DNA of 33,422 nt, taken from Methanomicrobiales archaeon. Its GTDB lineage: Archaea; Halobacteriota; Methanomicrobia; Methanomicrobiales; Methanospirillaceae. The stretch is from NCBI GenBank assembly GCA_025360805.1, contig JANYBK010000070.1, positions 1-33,422 on the forward strand, read 5' to 3'. Positions 7,402 through 17,150 of the stretch are shown piece after piece; position 1 is the stretch's first letter; the number at the start of each line of letters is the position of its first letter. The notes beneath the pieces were generated by a model. It saw only the letters and a list, made by a program, of their open reading frames with translations, searched no databases and was not told the DNA's origin. The position numbers were made by a program, and so were the translations under genes.

Positions 7402-9270
7402 ATGGGCACTCTGACAGTTGCAGTCAATCTTCCTTACAAACCCGAAGTGGTTGATTCCGATGTTGATTTTTACAATGATATCGAATCAAGCCCGCTTTAC
7501 AAAATGCTCCCGGCTAATGCCAAAGAATATGTAAAAGCGAGCCCGCACCTGCTCGAATATCTGCATACATTCCCGGTAAACACATATGGCATCCCGCTTT
7601 TTTTGTCGGAGTTGAAAAAAGATCTCCGCAAGATGGAGAGTCCAAACATCATTTACCCTGTCAATGAGACCACTTTTATCCACATACTTCCCGATCCTGA
7701 CGATGTAAGAAACTATTACATCCCCATTGAACCGTCGTTTCTCCACAATGTGAACCAGATGATGCCTGTGATTGAGATAAAACTTGTAGACATGATTGAC
7801 GGTCTTGATGAAGATCCGATCAGCGACAAGGAGCGGTCAGAAGTTATTAAAAAGATGCTGGCTCTTGTTACAGTTATCATCCCAAAAGGAATGGATATCG
7901 CCAAGTTCACCGGTGGGGATGCCAAAGCGCAGGATATGAAATCCAAACTTACCACCTTTTTAAAAACGGACTTCACTGCAAAGGACAAGATGAAAAATGT
8001 CAAAAAGAAGCACCAGGTACCCCAGACTCCTGATGGAAAAGTGATCCTTACAAACGAGCAATACCGGGCAATTGAATACCTACTCATCCGTGACAAGATC
8101 GATATGGGTGTTCTCAAACCTTTCCTTTCTGACAGTTATATTGAAGATATTTCCTGTGATGGAGTTGGACCTATCTTTATTGAGCACAAGATCTTCAAAG
8201 GCCTCAAATCCGTTATTGAATTCACCGTTTCAAGCGAGCTTGATGAATTTGTGGTCAAGATGGCAGAAAAGATCAAACGCCCCATCACCTACAGGAGTCC
8301 TATTGTTGATGCCACACTGCCGGATGGTTCACGTATCAATATTGTTTATGGAACTGCCATAAGTCGCCACGGGAGCAACTTTTCCATCCGTAAAGTGAAC
8401 GAAGTCCCGCTCTCAATTCTCAACATCATTGAAAGTAATGGTCTTGACTACCTGTCAGCTGCATATCTCTGGATCTGTGTAGAGTATGGTATGTCACTCT
8501 TCGTTTCCGGTGAAACTGCGAGCGGAAAAACAACCCTTTTGAATGCAATTACGGCATTCATACCCCCAGAGAACAAGATCATCACAATCGAAGATACTCC
8601 TGAACTCAACGTGCCACACAGGAACTGGATCCGGGAAGTTGCACTTGCAAAAGGCAAAGGATCGGGTGGTGGAACTGGTGGAGAAGTGACGATGTTTGAT
8701 CTGCTCAAGGCAGCCCTGCGTCAGCGTCCCAACCAGATCCTTGTGGGTGAAATCCGTGGAGAAGAGGGAGCTGTTGCGTTTGGTGCCATGCAGACAGGTC
8801 ACCCCGTAATGAGCACCTTTCACGCGGCATCTGTAGAAAAACTCATCCAGCGACTATGTGGTGATCCGATCAATATTCCCCGGACATATGTGGATAACTT
8901 AAACCTCGTAGTTATCCAGAGTGCAGTCAAGCGGCCGGACGGTTCACTGGTGCGCAGGATGATCAGCTGCAACGAATTAGTGGGGTTCAACCCTGAGACA
9001 CAAGGGTTTACCTTTGTCGAAATGTTCACCTGGGAACCTGTTTCTGATACATTTACCTGGAGCGGAAAAGGCAGTTCATTCCTGCTCGAAAACAAGATTG
9101 CGACGATGCTTGGGATGCCTGAAAGTAAAAAATCCGAGATCTATCTTGAAGTTGAAAAACGTGCAAAAATTCTCGAGCGCCTGCATAAAGCCGGGTACAC
9201 CAAGTTCTGGGATCTGTTCCACATGATGACCAAGATCAAGAAACAGGGACTCCTGCAGATTGGTTCCTGA
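7402..9270 (+). CDS. arlI: ArlI, archaellum assembly and rotation ATPase
   Basis: ArlI is a hexameric type II/IV secretion-superfamily ATPase that powers both filament assembly and rotation. From the ATG at 7402 it has 622 residues. Walker A (GETASGKTTLLN) is near residue 370, an acidic box (ITIEDTPEL) follows, Walker B is ILVGEIRGEEG near residue 446, and the His-box region is TGHPVMSTFHA. The N-terminal half (PLYKMLPANAKEYVKASPHL and on) is the archaeal-specific domain. The start at 7402 is preferred over an upstream in-frame codon inside arlH, because it begins one base after the arlH stop, like the next junction. Confidence 0.95.
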   Translation: MGTLTVAVNLPYKPEVVDSDVDFYNDIESSPLYKMLPANAKEYVKASPHLLEYLHTFPVNTYGIPLFLSELKKDLRKMESPNIIYPVNETTFIHILPDPDDVRNYYIPIEPSFLHNVNQMMPVIEIKLVDMIDGLDEDPISDKERSEVIKKMLALVTVIIPKGMDIAKFTGGDAKAQDMKSKLTTFLKTDFTAKDKMKNVKKKHQVPQTPDGKVILTNEQYRAIEYLLIRDKIDMGVLKPFLSDSYIEDISCDGVGPIFIEHKIFKGLKSVIEFTVSSELDEFVVKMAEKIKRPITYRSPIVDATLPDGSRINIVYGTAISRHGSNFSIRKVNEVPLSILNIIESNGLDYLSAAYLWICVEYGMSLFVSGETASGKTTLLNAITAFIPPENKIITIEDTPELNVPHRNWIREVALAKGKGSGGGTGGEVTMFDLLKAALRQRPNQILVGEIRGEEGAVAFGAMQTGHPVMSTFHAASVEKLIQRLCGDPINIPRTYVDNLNLVVIQSAVKRPDGSLVRRMISCNELVGFNPETQGFTFVEMFTWEPVSDTFTWSGKGSSFLLENKIATMLGMPESKKSEIYLEVEKRAKILERLHKAGYTKFWDLFHMMTKIKKQGLLQIGS

Positions 9271-9271
9271 T

Positions 9272-10894
9272 ATGGCAGATATTTTACCGGACAAAAAAGA
9301 AACGAAAGCCAAAAAAGAACTACCGTTTGCATCAACTATTGAAGATCTAAAATTAAAAGTCAATCTGCTGACCGAAGCCAAAAAGATGCCAGCAGATCTG
9401 CTCTTTATGATAACTTACATGGCATCTCTGGGACTTGCCAATGCCACCCGCCCTGAAATTTTTACCTTTGGTGCTAACAGGAAGGAGTACATATCCGCTA
9501 TATATATAGAAAAAGTGGATACATTTGCCAAGAAATGGGGTTTTAGCTATTCAGAATCGTTAAGCATTGTAGCCGAACGTGTAAGCAATACCAATCTAAA
9601 GAGTATGCTCAACCGGTATGCAAATGCGATTGAATCCGGTGTCCCTGATGAGGATTTCTTAAATAACGAGCTCTCAACCGTGCGAACTGTGTACAGGAGC
9701 CAGGTTGAGCAGGGACTCGAGATGCTCAAGAAATGGGGAGATGCTTATATCGCTATGCTCCTGTCAGGGACAGTGATAGCAGTGGTCATGATGATCTCGA
9801 TTGCCATCTATGCCCCATCAGGTATTCAGGGTACATTGAATGTCGCATATGGAATTGTTTTGGCTATCTCCATCGGGGGCAATGCACTCATGTATACATC
9901 GGTTCCCGAGGATCCAAAAACCCATGGTCTGATGACCCGTGCATCGAAAGAACAGGATACGATTCATGCCATGGAAAGGATCATCGTACCTCTCACCATT
10001 ATCGCAGTTATCGTTCTTGTGCTGCTCGGTATTCATGCAGGATTGATTTTTGTTCTCGCAGGAATCCTAATGGCACCGCTTGGCATCATCGGTTTTATTG
10101 ATGATTCCAATATTACCCTTCGGGACGCAGATTTTTCAACATTCATCAGCAGCCTTGGGGCAATCATGGGTGGGCAGGGTACAACTGCAGTAACGGCACT
10201 GGGAAACATCGACCGCAAATCACTCCCGGCTATTGAGTACCTCGTAGATTCTGTTTATTCGAAAATGAACCTGGGGCTGGATAATAAACAGATCTGGGAT
10301 AAATTCATTGGGGAATCCGGAAGCAACCTGATCTACAAATACTTAAATATCTATCTGGATACCGTTACGCTTGGGGGTCCTGCAGAACCCATAGGTAAGG
10401 TAGTGGGATCTTCAGTACTTGAGCAGACACTTCTTAGAGAAAAGAAAGATATGCATGCCAAAAGTTTTTTTATTCTTCTTATCCCGATGCATATCGCAAT
10501 GATTGGAATTTTTGTCGGGCTCTACCAGATCATGGTAGTCCTGACCGGTTCCGTATCGAAAATGATGACACAGTTCCAGAGCACATCGGGTGCCGTATCC
10601 GGAGCAGCGAGCGGGGCTGGTGTATCAGCTGGTTCAGCTATGGGTGGAATGACCATGCTGACTAATTTTCCTGAAAAGGAGATGATGACCTTTGTTGTAA
10701 TTATTGTAACCATCATCACCGTATCAAATATCTTTGCTGCAAGGATAGTCGGAGGAGGGGATCGGTATATGTATTATTTCTACATAGCAATATTCTGTAC
10801 ATGCTCCGGATTCGTACTGCTCGTAGCACCAATGGGAGTCGGTATGTTCTTCAACCCTGAAGCACTCCAGCACATGGGATCATCGGTAAAATAA
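9272..10894 (+). CDS. arlJ: ArlJ, archaellum polytopic membrane platform protein
   Basis: ArlJ is the membrane core of the archaellum motor, related to PilC/GspF/TadC platform proteins, and couples ArlI to the filament. The 540-residue protein has a soluble N-terminal part, a pair of membrane helices near residues 165-215, another group around residues 240-275, a second cytoplasmic domain, then helices around 390-425 and three near the C-terminus. The second half has the TadC-like LVDSVYSKMNLGLDN region. The ATG at 9272 lies one base after the arlI stop. A Gly/Ala/Ser-rich segment (GAVSGAASGAGVSAGSAMGG) sits in the loop before the last helices. Confidence 0.94.
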   Translation: MADILPDKKETKAKKELPFASTIEDLKLKVNLLTEAKKMPADLLFMITYMASLGLANATRPEIFTFGANRKEYISAIYIEKVDTFAKKWGFSYSESLSIVAERVSNTNLKSMLNRYANAIESGVPDEDFLNNELSTVRTVYRSQVEQGLEMLKKWGDAYIAMLLSGTVIAVVMMISIAIYAPSGIQGTLNVAYGIVLAISIGGNALMYTSVPEDPKTHGLMTRASKEQDTIHAMERIIVPLTIIAVIVLVLLGIHAGLIFVLAGILMAPLGIIGFIDDSNITLRDADFSTFISSLGAIMGGQGTTAVTALGNIDRKSLPAIEYLVDSVYSKMNLGLDNKQIWDKFIGESGSNLIYKYLNIYLDTVTLGGPAEPIGKVVGSSVLEQTLLREKKDMHAKSFFILLIPMHIAMIGIFVGLYQIMVVLTGSVSKMMTQFQSTSGAVSGAASGAGVSAGSAMGGMTMLTNFPEKEMMTFVVIIVTIITVSNIFAARIVGGGDRYMYYFYIAIFCTCSGFVLLVAPMGVGMFFNPEALQHMGSSVK

Positions 10895-10904
10895 GAGAAT
10901 CGCA

Positions 10905-12194
10905 ATGAAAGAAAATCTCCGCAGGCCAATACTTTTTGCAGTGATCGTTATCACCGGATCTATTTTGATCCTCTTTGATATACCACTCATCTTTATGTTT
11001 CCCATCATCCTTATTGTGGGATTTATTATTCTCATTGTTCTCGGTGCGATAACCGTTACAGATATAAAAACCGCTCTGAAAAACTTAAAACCGGCAAATT
11101 TAAAAAATATCGGCATATTCAAAAAACTCGGTGGAATGAAAGTTTTTAAAAAATCCACACCCGTTCCGAAAGATAAAACGCAACCGCAAAAGGCAGAGAC
11201 AAAAAAACCTCAAAAAGTACCTGGACCGAAAAAAGGTATCCGTCTTCATATCAGTTCGTTTGTATCCTCCATTAAATCACTGGGTTCAGTGTTAAAAGCA
11301 CGCGGCAAATCCGAAAAAAATGTCGGGGACATCAATAAGCAGCTTGACAGGACTGTCCGTGAAAAAGTGGAGAGAGTTTCGGCACTTGAAATTGCCGGAA
11401 CTGCGGAAAAGAACGCTGTCCAATTACCTTCCAGTGGTGCAGGAACAACTGCCATTGGTACTACAAAAGATCAGGACCCCTTTCTGTCCTTGTCTGAGGA
11501 TGAATTTGATTCGAGTCTGCTGGATTCATTAGATGGACTTGAATCCCCGCAATCAATTTCAGGAATTGAAAAAGGATCTTCCAATTCAGTTCCGGACCCC
11601 AGTTCAATAGACATCAATGATTCTGATATCCCCCTCCCCTCTCTCGATCTTGACGGTGAAGCAGGAAATATTCTCAGGGACAATGCAGAGGGACTTGAAG
11701 AGTTCAGTGGTCTTGAAGGTGGTGACTCAATTGACAGTGACTTTGGAGATCTCGAAAACCTGAGCCTGGACGATGTTGATCTGGATGATGATTCAGAAGA
11801 AAAAACTCCTCAGCCCCCAGCAACTCCGGCTGAACCGGCTCCGATAATTGATGTTGCTCCAGATAAATCAGATAAAGGTCAGGTAAAAACAGACTGGATC
11901 AAATCTGATGCTCCGAATGAAGCAGGACAAACTGACGAACAGATCTCAACTCAATCTGATATAGCAGCGTTCTCCAGCGGTAGCGGGGGTACCGATGCAG
12001 ATCTTTTAAGCTCGCTTGCTTCTGAGGTAAAGCATATCAAAAAAGAGAAAAATCTTGCCCTGCTTCGTGAATTAAAGGATTTCAAAGCCCCAGCTGTGGA
12101 GATTGAGAGTGAACTTACTGAAGTCTATACACGGATGAACTCTATCAAGGAAACTCAGAAAAAGATTACTTCTCCCCCAGAAGGAATAAAATAA
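10905..12194 (+). CDS. Uncharacterised arl-associated protein: two N-terminal TM helices and a long acidic cytosolic tail
   Basis: I do not recognise this 429-residue protein. Two hydrophobic helices, about residues 8-30 and 33-53, form a membrane hairpin. A basic stretch follows (about 55-125, many Lys and Pro), then a region dominated by Asp, Ser, Glu and Leu (about 180-320; for example DFGDLENLSLDDVDLDDD) that is probably disordered. A charged helical end (about 365-429, EVKHIKKEKNLALLRELKDF) may form a coiled coil. It lies between arlJ and cheF, starts 11 bases after arlJ and is on the same strand, so a role at the motor-chemotaxis interface is inferred. In topology it recalls crenarchaeal ArlX (membrane anchor plus coiled coil), but no sequence match is claimed. 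Confidence 0.8.
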   Translation: MKENLRRPILFAVIVITGSILILFDIPLIFMFPIILIVGFIILIVLGAITVTDIKTALKNLKPANLKNIGIFKKLGGMKVFKKSTPVPKDKTQPQKAETKKPQKVPGPKKGIRLHISSFVSSIKSLGSVLKARGKSEKNVGDINKQLDRTVREKVERVSALEIAGTAEKNAVQLPSSGAGTTAIGTTKDQDPFLSLSEDEFDSSLLDSLDGLESPQSISGIEKGSSNSVPDPSSIDINDSDIPLPSLDLDGEAGNILRDNAEGLEEFSGLEGGDSIDSDFGDLENLSLDDVDLDDDSEEKTPQPPATPAEPAPIIDVAPDKSDKGQVKTDWIKSDAPNEAGQTDEQISTQSDIAAFSSGSGGTDADLLSSLASEVKHIKKEKNLALLRELKDFKAPAVEIESELTEVYTRMNSIKETQKKITSPPEGIK

Positions 12195-12264
12195 GCCATA
12201 GCACTGCATACATGTATCCGGATATCTTTAATCTCAACAAAAAAGAAAATATTATCGAGGTTCA

Positions 12265-13074
12265 ATGACGGAAGTACCGGTAAAAATTGAGTTCAACAAG
12301 GAATGGATCGTCACTAAACTGAACGTTAGTGAAGATCGTATGGTAATTCCGGCTCCGATAAACAAAGAGATCCTCTTTAAGTCCGTATTAGACGTTTCTG
12401 AAAAGAAAAACATTCTCATCATTACGGTAAAAACGGACACTGAAGTAGTGTATAAAATACTCTCTGTTGAAAAAGTCCTCCAGTTTTTAAAAGTACGTAT
12501 TCTCCCGCTCTGCAATGCCTACAGGCTCATGGCGTACTTCATGTCACCAGCCATCCGTGGGGGTGTGATGATCAAGGAAGCCGTATGGGAGAAGGGCAGT
12601 GTGGTAGTAGTCAAGAGCGGTATCTGGTTTGTCGGTGCGGTAAAACAGATCAGTGTTCCCATTACTGAAGTGGCGGCAATAGAGCTCACCAAACGGGATG
12701 TGCAGGGAAAACCTACAGAAGTGATAAGAATTGATTATCTTGATTCAGGTGAAGTGGTCTCAAGCCTTGTGCTCTGTCCCATTTCAACTTTGCAGGTTCT
12801 CTATAATTTCTTAAAAGAGACAACAAAAAGCATGGATATGAAAGGAACTGAGCTGGATGGGATTGACCTGCAGGTTGCCATGCTCGTATATTCAGGAATG
12901 GACTCTCACGCCACAGAGAATATGTTAAACCTCCCTCACAAACAACTCGACCAGATCTATGATAAAATATTAGCACTGGGCCTTGCTGAGGTGGTCATTA
13001 TAAGAAGAGAGATTCAGCTCACACCCAAAGGGGTAAGATATATTACAGATGCCTCCAAAACGCAAACAAATTAA
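12265..13074 (+). CDS. cheF: CheF, archaeal adaptor linking chemotaxis proteins to the archaellum
   Basis: CheF (DUF439 family) is the archaea-specific protein through which CheY acts on the archaellum motor via ArlC/D/E; CheC and CheD are also reported partners. The 269-residue protein shows the family layout: an N-terminal beta-rich region (IEFNKEWIVTKLNVSEDRM), a central domain (SVVVVKSGIWFVGAVKQISV) and a C-terminal winged-helix-like region (LDQIYDKILALGLAEVV, then LTPKGVRYITD). A GAGGT sequence at about 12257 supports the start. It follows the arl genes after a 70-base gap and precedes cheY by 68 bases, bridging the motor and chemotaxis blocks. Confidence 0.85.
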   Translation: MTEVPVKIEFNKEWIVTKLNVSEDRMVIPAPINKEILFKSVLDVSEKKNILIITVKTDTEVVYKILSVEKVLQFLKVRILPLCNAYRLMAYFMSPAIRGGVMIKEAVWEKGSVVVVKSGIWFVGAVKQISVPITEVAAIELTKRDVQGKPTEVIRIDYLDSGEVVSSLVLCPISTLQVLYNFLKETTKSMDMKGTELDGIDLQVAMLVYSGMDSHATENMLNLPHKQLDQIYDKILALGLAEVVIIRREIQLTPKGVRYITDASKTQTN

Positions 13075-13102
13075 AAATTACACTCTTTTTATCACCAATA
13101 CT

Positions 13103-13110
13103 TCTATATG
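13103..13110 (+). promoter_or_regulatory. Possible TATA element for the che genes
   Basis: In the 68-base gap between cheF and cheY, tctatatg lies about 33 bases before the cheY ATG. Transcription from about 13133 would leave a leader of roughly 10 bases. This suggests the che block may have its own promoter besides read-through from arl. It is a pattern match only. Confidence 0.35.
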
Positions 13111-13142
13111 TAATCATCTCACAAATTGTAGTTTGATCGTCA

Positions 13143-13505
13143 ATGGGAAAGATTTTGATCGTGGATGATACGCTCTTCATGCGAACCCTTATTAAAAACA
13201 TTTTGTTTACTGGCGGACATTCGATTGCCGGTGAAGCAGGGGATGGCGAAGAAGCGATAGCAAAATACAAGGAATTGAAACCAGATCTCGTCACTATGGA
13301 TGTCGTGATGCCAAAGATGAATGGTATTGAGGCATTAAAGGGCATCATTGCGATTGACCCGGCTGCAAAGATCATCATGTGTACAGCAGTTGGCCAGGAA
13401 CAGATGGTCAAACTCGCGATAAAGAGCGGTGCAAAAGGGTATATTGTCAAACCGTTCCAGGCACCCAAGGTTCTTGAGGAAGTTAAAAACGTACTGGCTA
13501 CCTGA
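13143..13505 (+). CDS. cheY: CheY, chemotaxis response regulator
   Basis: This is a single receiver domain of 120 residues. It has the acidic pair D8-D9, the phospho-acceptor D53 (LVTMDVVMPKMNG), the switch Thr region (IIMCTAVGQ) and the conserved Lys in YIVKPFQ. Phosphorylated CheY delivers the signal from CheA to the archaellum, through CheF in archaea. It is the first gene of the che block, 2 bases ahead of cheB. Confidence 0.95.
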   Translation: MGKILIVDDTLFMRTLIKNILFTGGHSIAGEAGDGEEAIAKYKELKPDLVTMDVVMPKMNGIEALKGIIAIDPAAKIIMCTAVGQEQMVKLAIKSGAKGYIVKPFQAPKVLEEVKNVLAT

Positions 13506-13507
13506 TT

Positions 13508-14548
13508 ATGGTTAAAGTTCTTATCGTAGATGATTCCGTATTCATGCGGACAATCATTAAGGATATGCTGACAAAAGATAAGTCCATAGAAATAGTGGGA
13601 ACTGCAACAAATGGTGTTGAAGCATTAGAGAAGATCCAGAGTCTCGCGCCGGATCTAATAACCCTCGATATTGAAATGCCCGTAATGAACGGGATTGAAG
13701 TATTAAAAGAACTTCAGAAACAGTCAAAGCGCCCAAAAATTCTGGTGCTGAGCACACTCACTTCAGAGGGTGCTGAAATGACTACTCAGGCAATTCAGCT
13801 TGGTGCTGATGATTTCATGCTCAAGCCAAAGGATATTCCCCACGTGCGTGATATAAGTCAGGAACTGATCGATAAAGTCAAACATCTCATCTCCCTTCCG
13901 TCAAAATTTGTAACCCGAAAAGAACCTGTCAGTACAGAACATGCCGACAGGGTAGTCCTCATTGGATCATCAGCTGGTGGTCCGCCAATGCTCGATACGC
14001 TTCTGGCAGAACTCCCAGCCGATCTTCCGGCAGGCATCATCGTCACCCAGCACATGCCTCCGGGTTTTACCAAACCCCTTGCAGAACGGTTCAACCGGAT
14101 ATCGCAGATCCCCGTCAAAGAAACAGAAACCGGAGATTCCATACTGACCGGAAGGATTCTTCTCTCAAGAGCTGGTGTGCATACTGTAATCAGCGGAGCA
14201 TTATCCGGAAACAATAAAAAAATTGGGCGCATCATTCATACCAATTCCCCTCCGCTTCATGGAGTAAAACCCGCTGTTGACAAAACTTACGAATCTGCAG
14301 TCACAGTCTATGGAAAAAACATTGTTTCAGTAACATTGAGTGGGATGGGAAACGATGCCGGTGCCGGAGCACTGGCGATAAAAGAGGCCGGTGGAAAAAA
14401 TATTGTTTGTGATGAGAAGGACTGCCTTGTCTATGGCATGGTACGATCAGTCATAAAGAATAATGCTGCCGACCAGACCCTGCCTCTCAAAAAGCTTGCA
14501 AAAGAGATTGAGAAGGCAGTGCGTGGAATGGAGGGCATAGATGTCTGA
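13508..14548 (+). CDS. cheB: CheB, chemoreceptor methylesterase/deamidase
   Basis: CheB removes methyl groups from receptor glutamates to adapt signalling. The 346-residue protein has an N-terminal receiver domain (D8-D9, acceptor D54 in LITLDIEMPVMNG, Lys in MLKPKD) and a C-terminal methylesterase domain with the catalytic Ser in IGSSAGGPP, His in TQHMPPGFT and Asp in SGMGNDAGAG. All catalytic residues are present. It overlaps cheA by 8 bases. The matching methyltransferase gene cheR is not in the window. Confidence 0.96.
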   Translation: MVKVLIVDDSVFMRTIIKDMLTKDKSIEIVGTATNGVEALEKIQSLAPDLITLDIEMPVMNGIEVLKELQKQSKRPKILVLSTLTSEGAEMTTQAIQLGADDFMLKPKDIPHVRDISQELIDKVKHLISLPSKFVTRKEPVSTEHADRVVLIGSSAGGPPMLDTLLAELPADLPAGIIVTQHMPPGFTKPLAERFNRISQIPVKETETGDSILTGRILLSRAGVHTVISGALSGNNKKIGRIIHTNSPPLHGVKPAVDKTYESAVTVYGKNIVSVTLSGMGNDAGAGALAIKEAGGKNIVCDEKDCLVYGMVRSVIKNNAADQTLPLKKLAKEIEKAVRGMEGIDV

Positions 14549-16514
14549 ATTTGAAGCATACAGGGGCCTTTTTGTTGCAGAATCACGTGAGAATCACGAG
14601 ATGCTGGTAAGGAACATGCTGATCCTGGAAAAAGGTGGTAGTCAGACGGCTATTGACGAGATATTCCGTTCGATTCACACCCTCAAAGGTGCATCGGCAT
14701 CCATGGGTTTTATGGAAATGGAGAGACTCTGCCATACCATGGAAGATGTTTTCCAGATGATACGCAGCGGTAGCGCTGTGATTACAGCAGACTTAAACAA
14801 CATGCTATTAGCATGCTCAGATATTGTTGAGTTGATGCTGGATGATGTGGAAGGTGGTGGAGACTCATCATCTGTCAATCCTGATGAACAGGTAAAAGCG
14901 TTAAAAAAATGGCTTTCTCAAAATACTGGTAAGCCAATTGACAAAGCAACAAAACCAGAGGTCATAACCAGTAAGGCAACCGCAGAAATAAAGGCCCCCG
15001 CAGAAAAAATACCAGAAATAGTCGATAATACGGATCGCCCGCGTTATTCCATAACAATAAAGGTTGCAGATGACTGTGTTATGAAAGATATCCGGGCAAT
15101 GTTAGCCATTGGAAATCTTGAATCCCTTGGAACTATCCTGTCTTGTAATCCGTCACGTGAGGCTATCGATGAAGGTGTTTTTGATGGCATTCTTCAATTG
15201 AAGATAGCCAGTGATGTGGGCGAGGATGCTCTGAAAACCGCTGCAACCGGAACTGATATCGCATCCGTTGAAATTACACCTGTTCAAAAAGAAGTGCCAG
15301 CCCCATTACCTGAAGTTTCTGACGATGCAAAACCTGAAAAACCAGATACAAAGCAGCAATCTGCAAGTGCGGATAAAAACCGTGAAATAAAGAACTTAAG
15401 AGTTGACATCACCCAGCTCGACCATATCATGAATCTCGTTGAGGATCTGGTGATTAACCGCGGCAGGCTCAAACAGATTGCCGAACAGAATAAGATCAAG
15501 GAGATGGATGAAGCTATCGGGATGGTGGAGCGATCGGTATCGGATCTCCAGAACCTGATGATGAACATCCGCATGATTCCCTTAAATCATATATTTAACC
15601 GCCTTCCAAGGGTGGTCCGCGATGTTGCCCAGTATGATGGGAAAGAAGTGGAATTTGTTATCGAAGGTGGGGAGACGGAACTTGACAGGAGTGTCATGGA
15701 CGGGCTCAATGATCCGCTCCTTCACTTAATCAGGAACGCAGTGAATCATGGGATCGAATCCCCCGAAGTGAGGGAAAAGGCCGGCAAACCCAGAAAAGGA
15801 TATGTTAAACTATCAGCTCACCGTGATCGGGATAATGTAATCATCGAACTGATTGATGATGGTGGCGGAATCAATGTTGAAAAGGTCAAGTCAAAAGCGG
15901 TAGAAAAAGGTTTAATATCACAAGAAAGTGCTGAGACATTGACTACGGATCAGGCAATAGATCTCCTGTTCCTGCCGGGATTTTCAACAGCTGATAAAAT
16001 ATCAGACATCAGTGGCCGGGGTGTGGGACTCGATGTGGTAAAACGATCCATCGAAGCCCTGAAAGGTTCAATACGGGTTGAGACAAACACGGGAAAAGGG
16101 AGCCGTTTTGAATTGCTGCTCCCCCCCACAATGGCCATAGTTGACGTAATGATAGTGCGGATCAATAAGCGCAGACTTGCCATTCCTATCAGCAGTATTG
16201 TTGAAGTGGCAAACTTCAAAGACGAAACAACCCACAGGATTGGCAAGAGTGATGCAATTTTACTTCGTGATGAAGTTCTTGAAGTCTTTTTACTCGATGA
16301 TATGATGGGCAAATCCGAAGACCGGGAGATCCTTATCGTAGTGCAGTACCAGAAACGGAAGTGCTGTATCGCAGTCGATATAGTTGAAGGAAAGCAGGAG
16401 GTTGTGGTAAAACCTTTAAGCAGCATTATCGGCAACACCCGCGGTGTGAGCGGGATTACCATCCTTGGTGACGGTGAAGTAGTACCGGTACTGGATGTAA
16501 ATACCATGGTGTAG
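14541..16514 (+). CDS. cheA: CheA, chemotaxis sensor histidine kinase
   Basis: CheA autophosphorylates under receptor control and passes phosphate to CheY and CheB. The 657-residue protein shows the full domain order: an HPt domain with phospho-accepting H46 (FRSIHTLKGASASMGF); a linker and regulator-binding region (about 165-240); a dimerisation domain (LDHIMNLVEDLVINRGRL, about 295-350); the kinase ATP-binding boxes N (LLHLIRNAVNHGIESPEV), G1 (LIDDGGGIN) and G2 (SGRGVGLDVVKRSI); and a C-terminal CheW-like domain (about 530-657). The start overlaps the end of cheB and has GGAGGG ahead of it. CheW is not encoded nearby. Confidence 0.97.
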   Translation: MSEFEAYRGLFVAESRENHEMLVRNMLILEKGGSQTAIDEIFRSIHTLKGASASMGFMEMERLCHTMEDVFQMIRSGSAVITADLNNMLLACSDIVELMLDDVEGGGDSSSVNPDEQVKALKKWLSQNTGKPIDKATKPEVITSKATAEIKAPAEKIPEIVDNTDRPRYSITIKVADDCVMKDIRAMLAIGNLESLGTILSCNPSREAIDEGVFDGILQLKIASDVGEDALKTAATGTDIASVEITPVQKEVPAPLPEVSDDAKPEKPDTKQQSASADKNREIKNLRVDITQLDHIMNLVEDLVINRGRLKQIAEQNKIKEMDEAIGMVERSVSDLQNLMMNIRMIPLNHIFNRLPRVVRDVAQYDGKEVEFVIEGGETELDRSVMDGLNDPLLHLIRNAVNHGIESPEVREKAGKPRKGYVKLSAHRDRDNVIIELIDDGGGINVEKVKSKAVEKGLISQESAETLTTDQAIDLLFLPGFSTADKISDISGRGVGLDVVKRSIEALKGSIRVETNTGKGSRFELLLPPTMAIVDVMIVRINKRRLAIPISSIVEVANFKDETTHRIGKSDAILLRDEVLEVFLLDDMMGKSEDREILIVVQYQKRKCCIAVDIVEGKQEVVVKPLSSIIGNTRGVSGITILGDGEVVPVLDVNTMV

Positions 16515-16523
16515 GTGAATGAG

Positions 16524-17135
16524 ATGAAATTATCAGCAGTGCAGGCAGATGCAATTCAGGAACTGGGAAATATCGGTGCAGCTCACGCGGCCACAACATT
16601 ATCACAGATGCTATCGAGCACAGTTTCGATGAGCGTTCCGGCAATCAAGGCTGTTGACCTCTCCGAGCTGGGAAACCATATCGGCGACGAGTCAGCTGCA
16701 ATGGTTGTATTTGAGCTTCAGGGCGAGATCCCTCATGGTGGTTTTATTATTTTTTATATCACCAGGGAATCAGCCATGCGACTGACCAACACCATGCTTG
16801 GAATGACCGATATGGATCGTGCATTTAATGAAATGGACCAGAGTGCCCTTTTAGAAGTGGGAAATATCATGGTCTCTGCATTTTTGGATGCTACAGCAGA
16901 GCTGCTGGGTTTTATAATGCTCCCATCTCCTCCGGCTCTCAGTATCGATATGGCCCATGCAGCAATGGAGTCACTCATCGCCCAGCTGGGAGAGGAAGTG
17001 GATGAAGTTTTGCTCTTCTCAACAGAACTTATCTGTGAAGAGCACAAGATTGACAGTGATATTATCATGCTGCCGGAGATCAGTACGTTAAAAAGAATTA
17101 CTGAACTTCTTGAAGCGATGATGAAAAGCACATAA
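16524..17135 (+). CDS. cheC: CheC, CheY-P phosphatase
   Basis: CheC dephosphorylates CheY-P and partners with CheD. Both helical active-site motifs of the family are present: IQELGNIGAAHAATTLSQML near the N-terminus and ALLEVGNIMVSAFLDATAE in the second half, each with the Glu-x-x-Asn pair. I place the start at the ATG at 16524 because GGTGA lies 5 bases ahead of it; a GTG at 16515, directly after the cheA stop, would add three residues. It sits between cheA and cheD, as in other euryarchaeal che operons. Confidence 0.93.
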   Translation: MKLSAVQADAIQELGNIGAAHAATTLSQMLSSTVSMSVPAIKAVDLSELGNHIGDESAAMVVFELQGEIPHGGFIIFYITRESAMRLTNTMLGMTDMDRAFNEMDQSALLEVGNIMVSAFLDATAELLGFIMLPSPPALSIDMAHAAMESLIAQLGEEVDEVLLFSTELICEEHKIDSDIIMLPEISTLKRITELLEAMMKST

Positions 17136-17150
17136 CACTAGTGAACCAAA

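Noticed and set aside
9733-10101. A 122-codon plus-strand ORF inside arlJ
   Set aside because: Out-of-frame shadow of arlJ, rich in Cys/His/Tyr as frame-shifted membrane-protein DNA often is.
15950-16507. A 185-codon antisense ORF within cheA
   Set aside because: Ser/Thr/Ile-rich shadow of the conserved CheA kinase and CheW-like domains.
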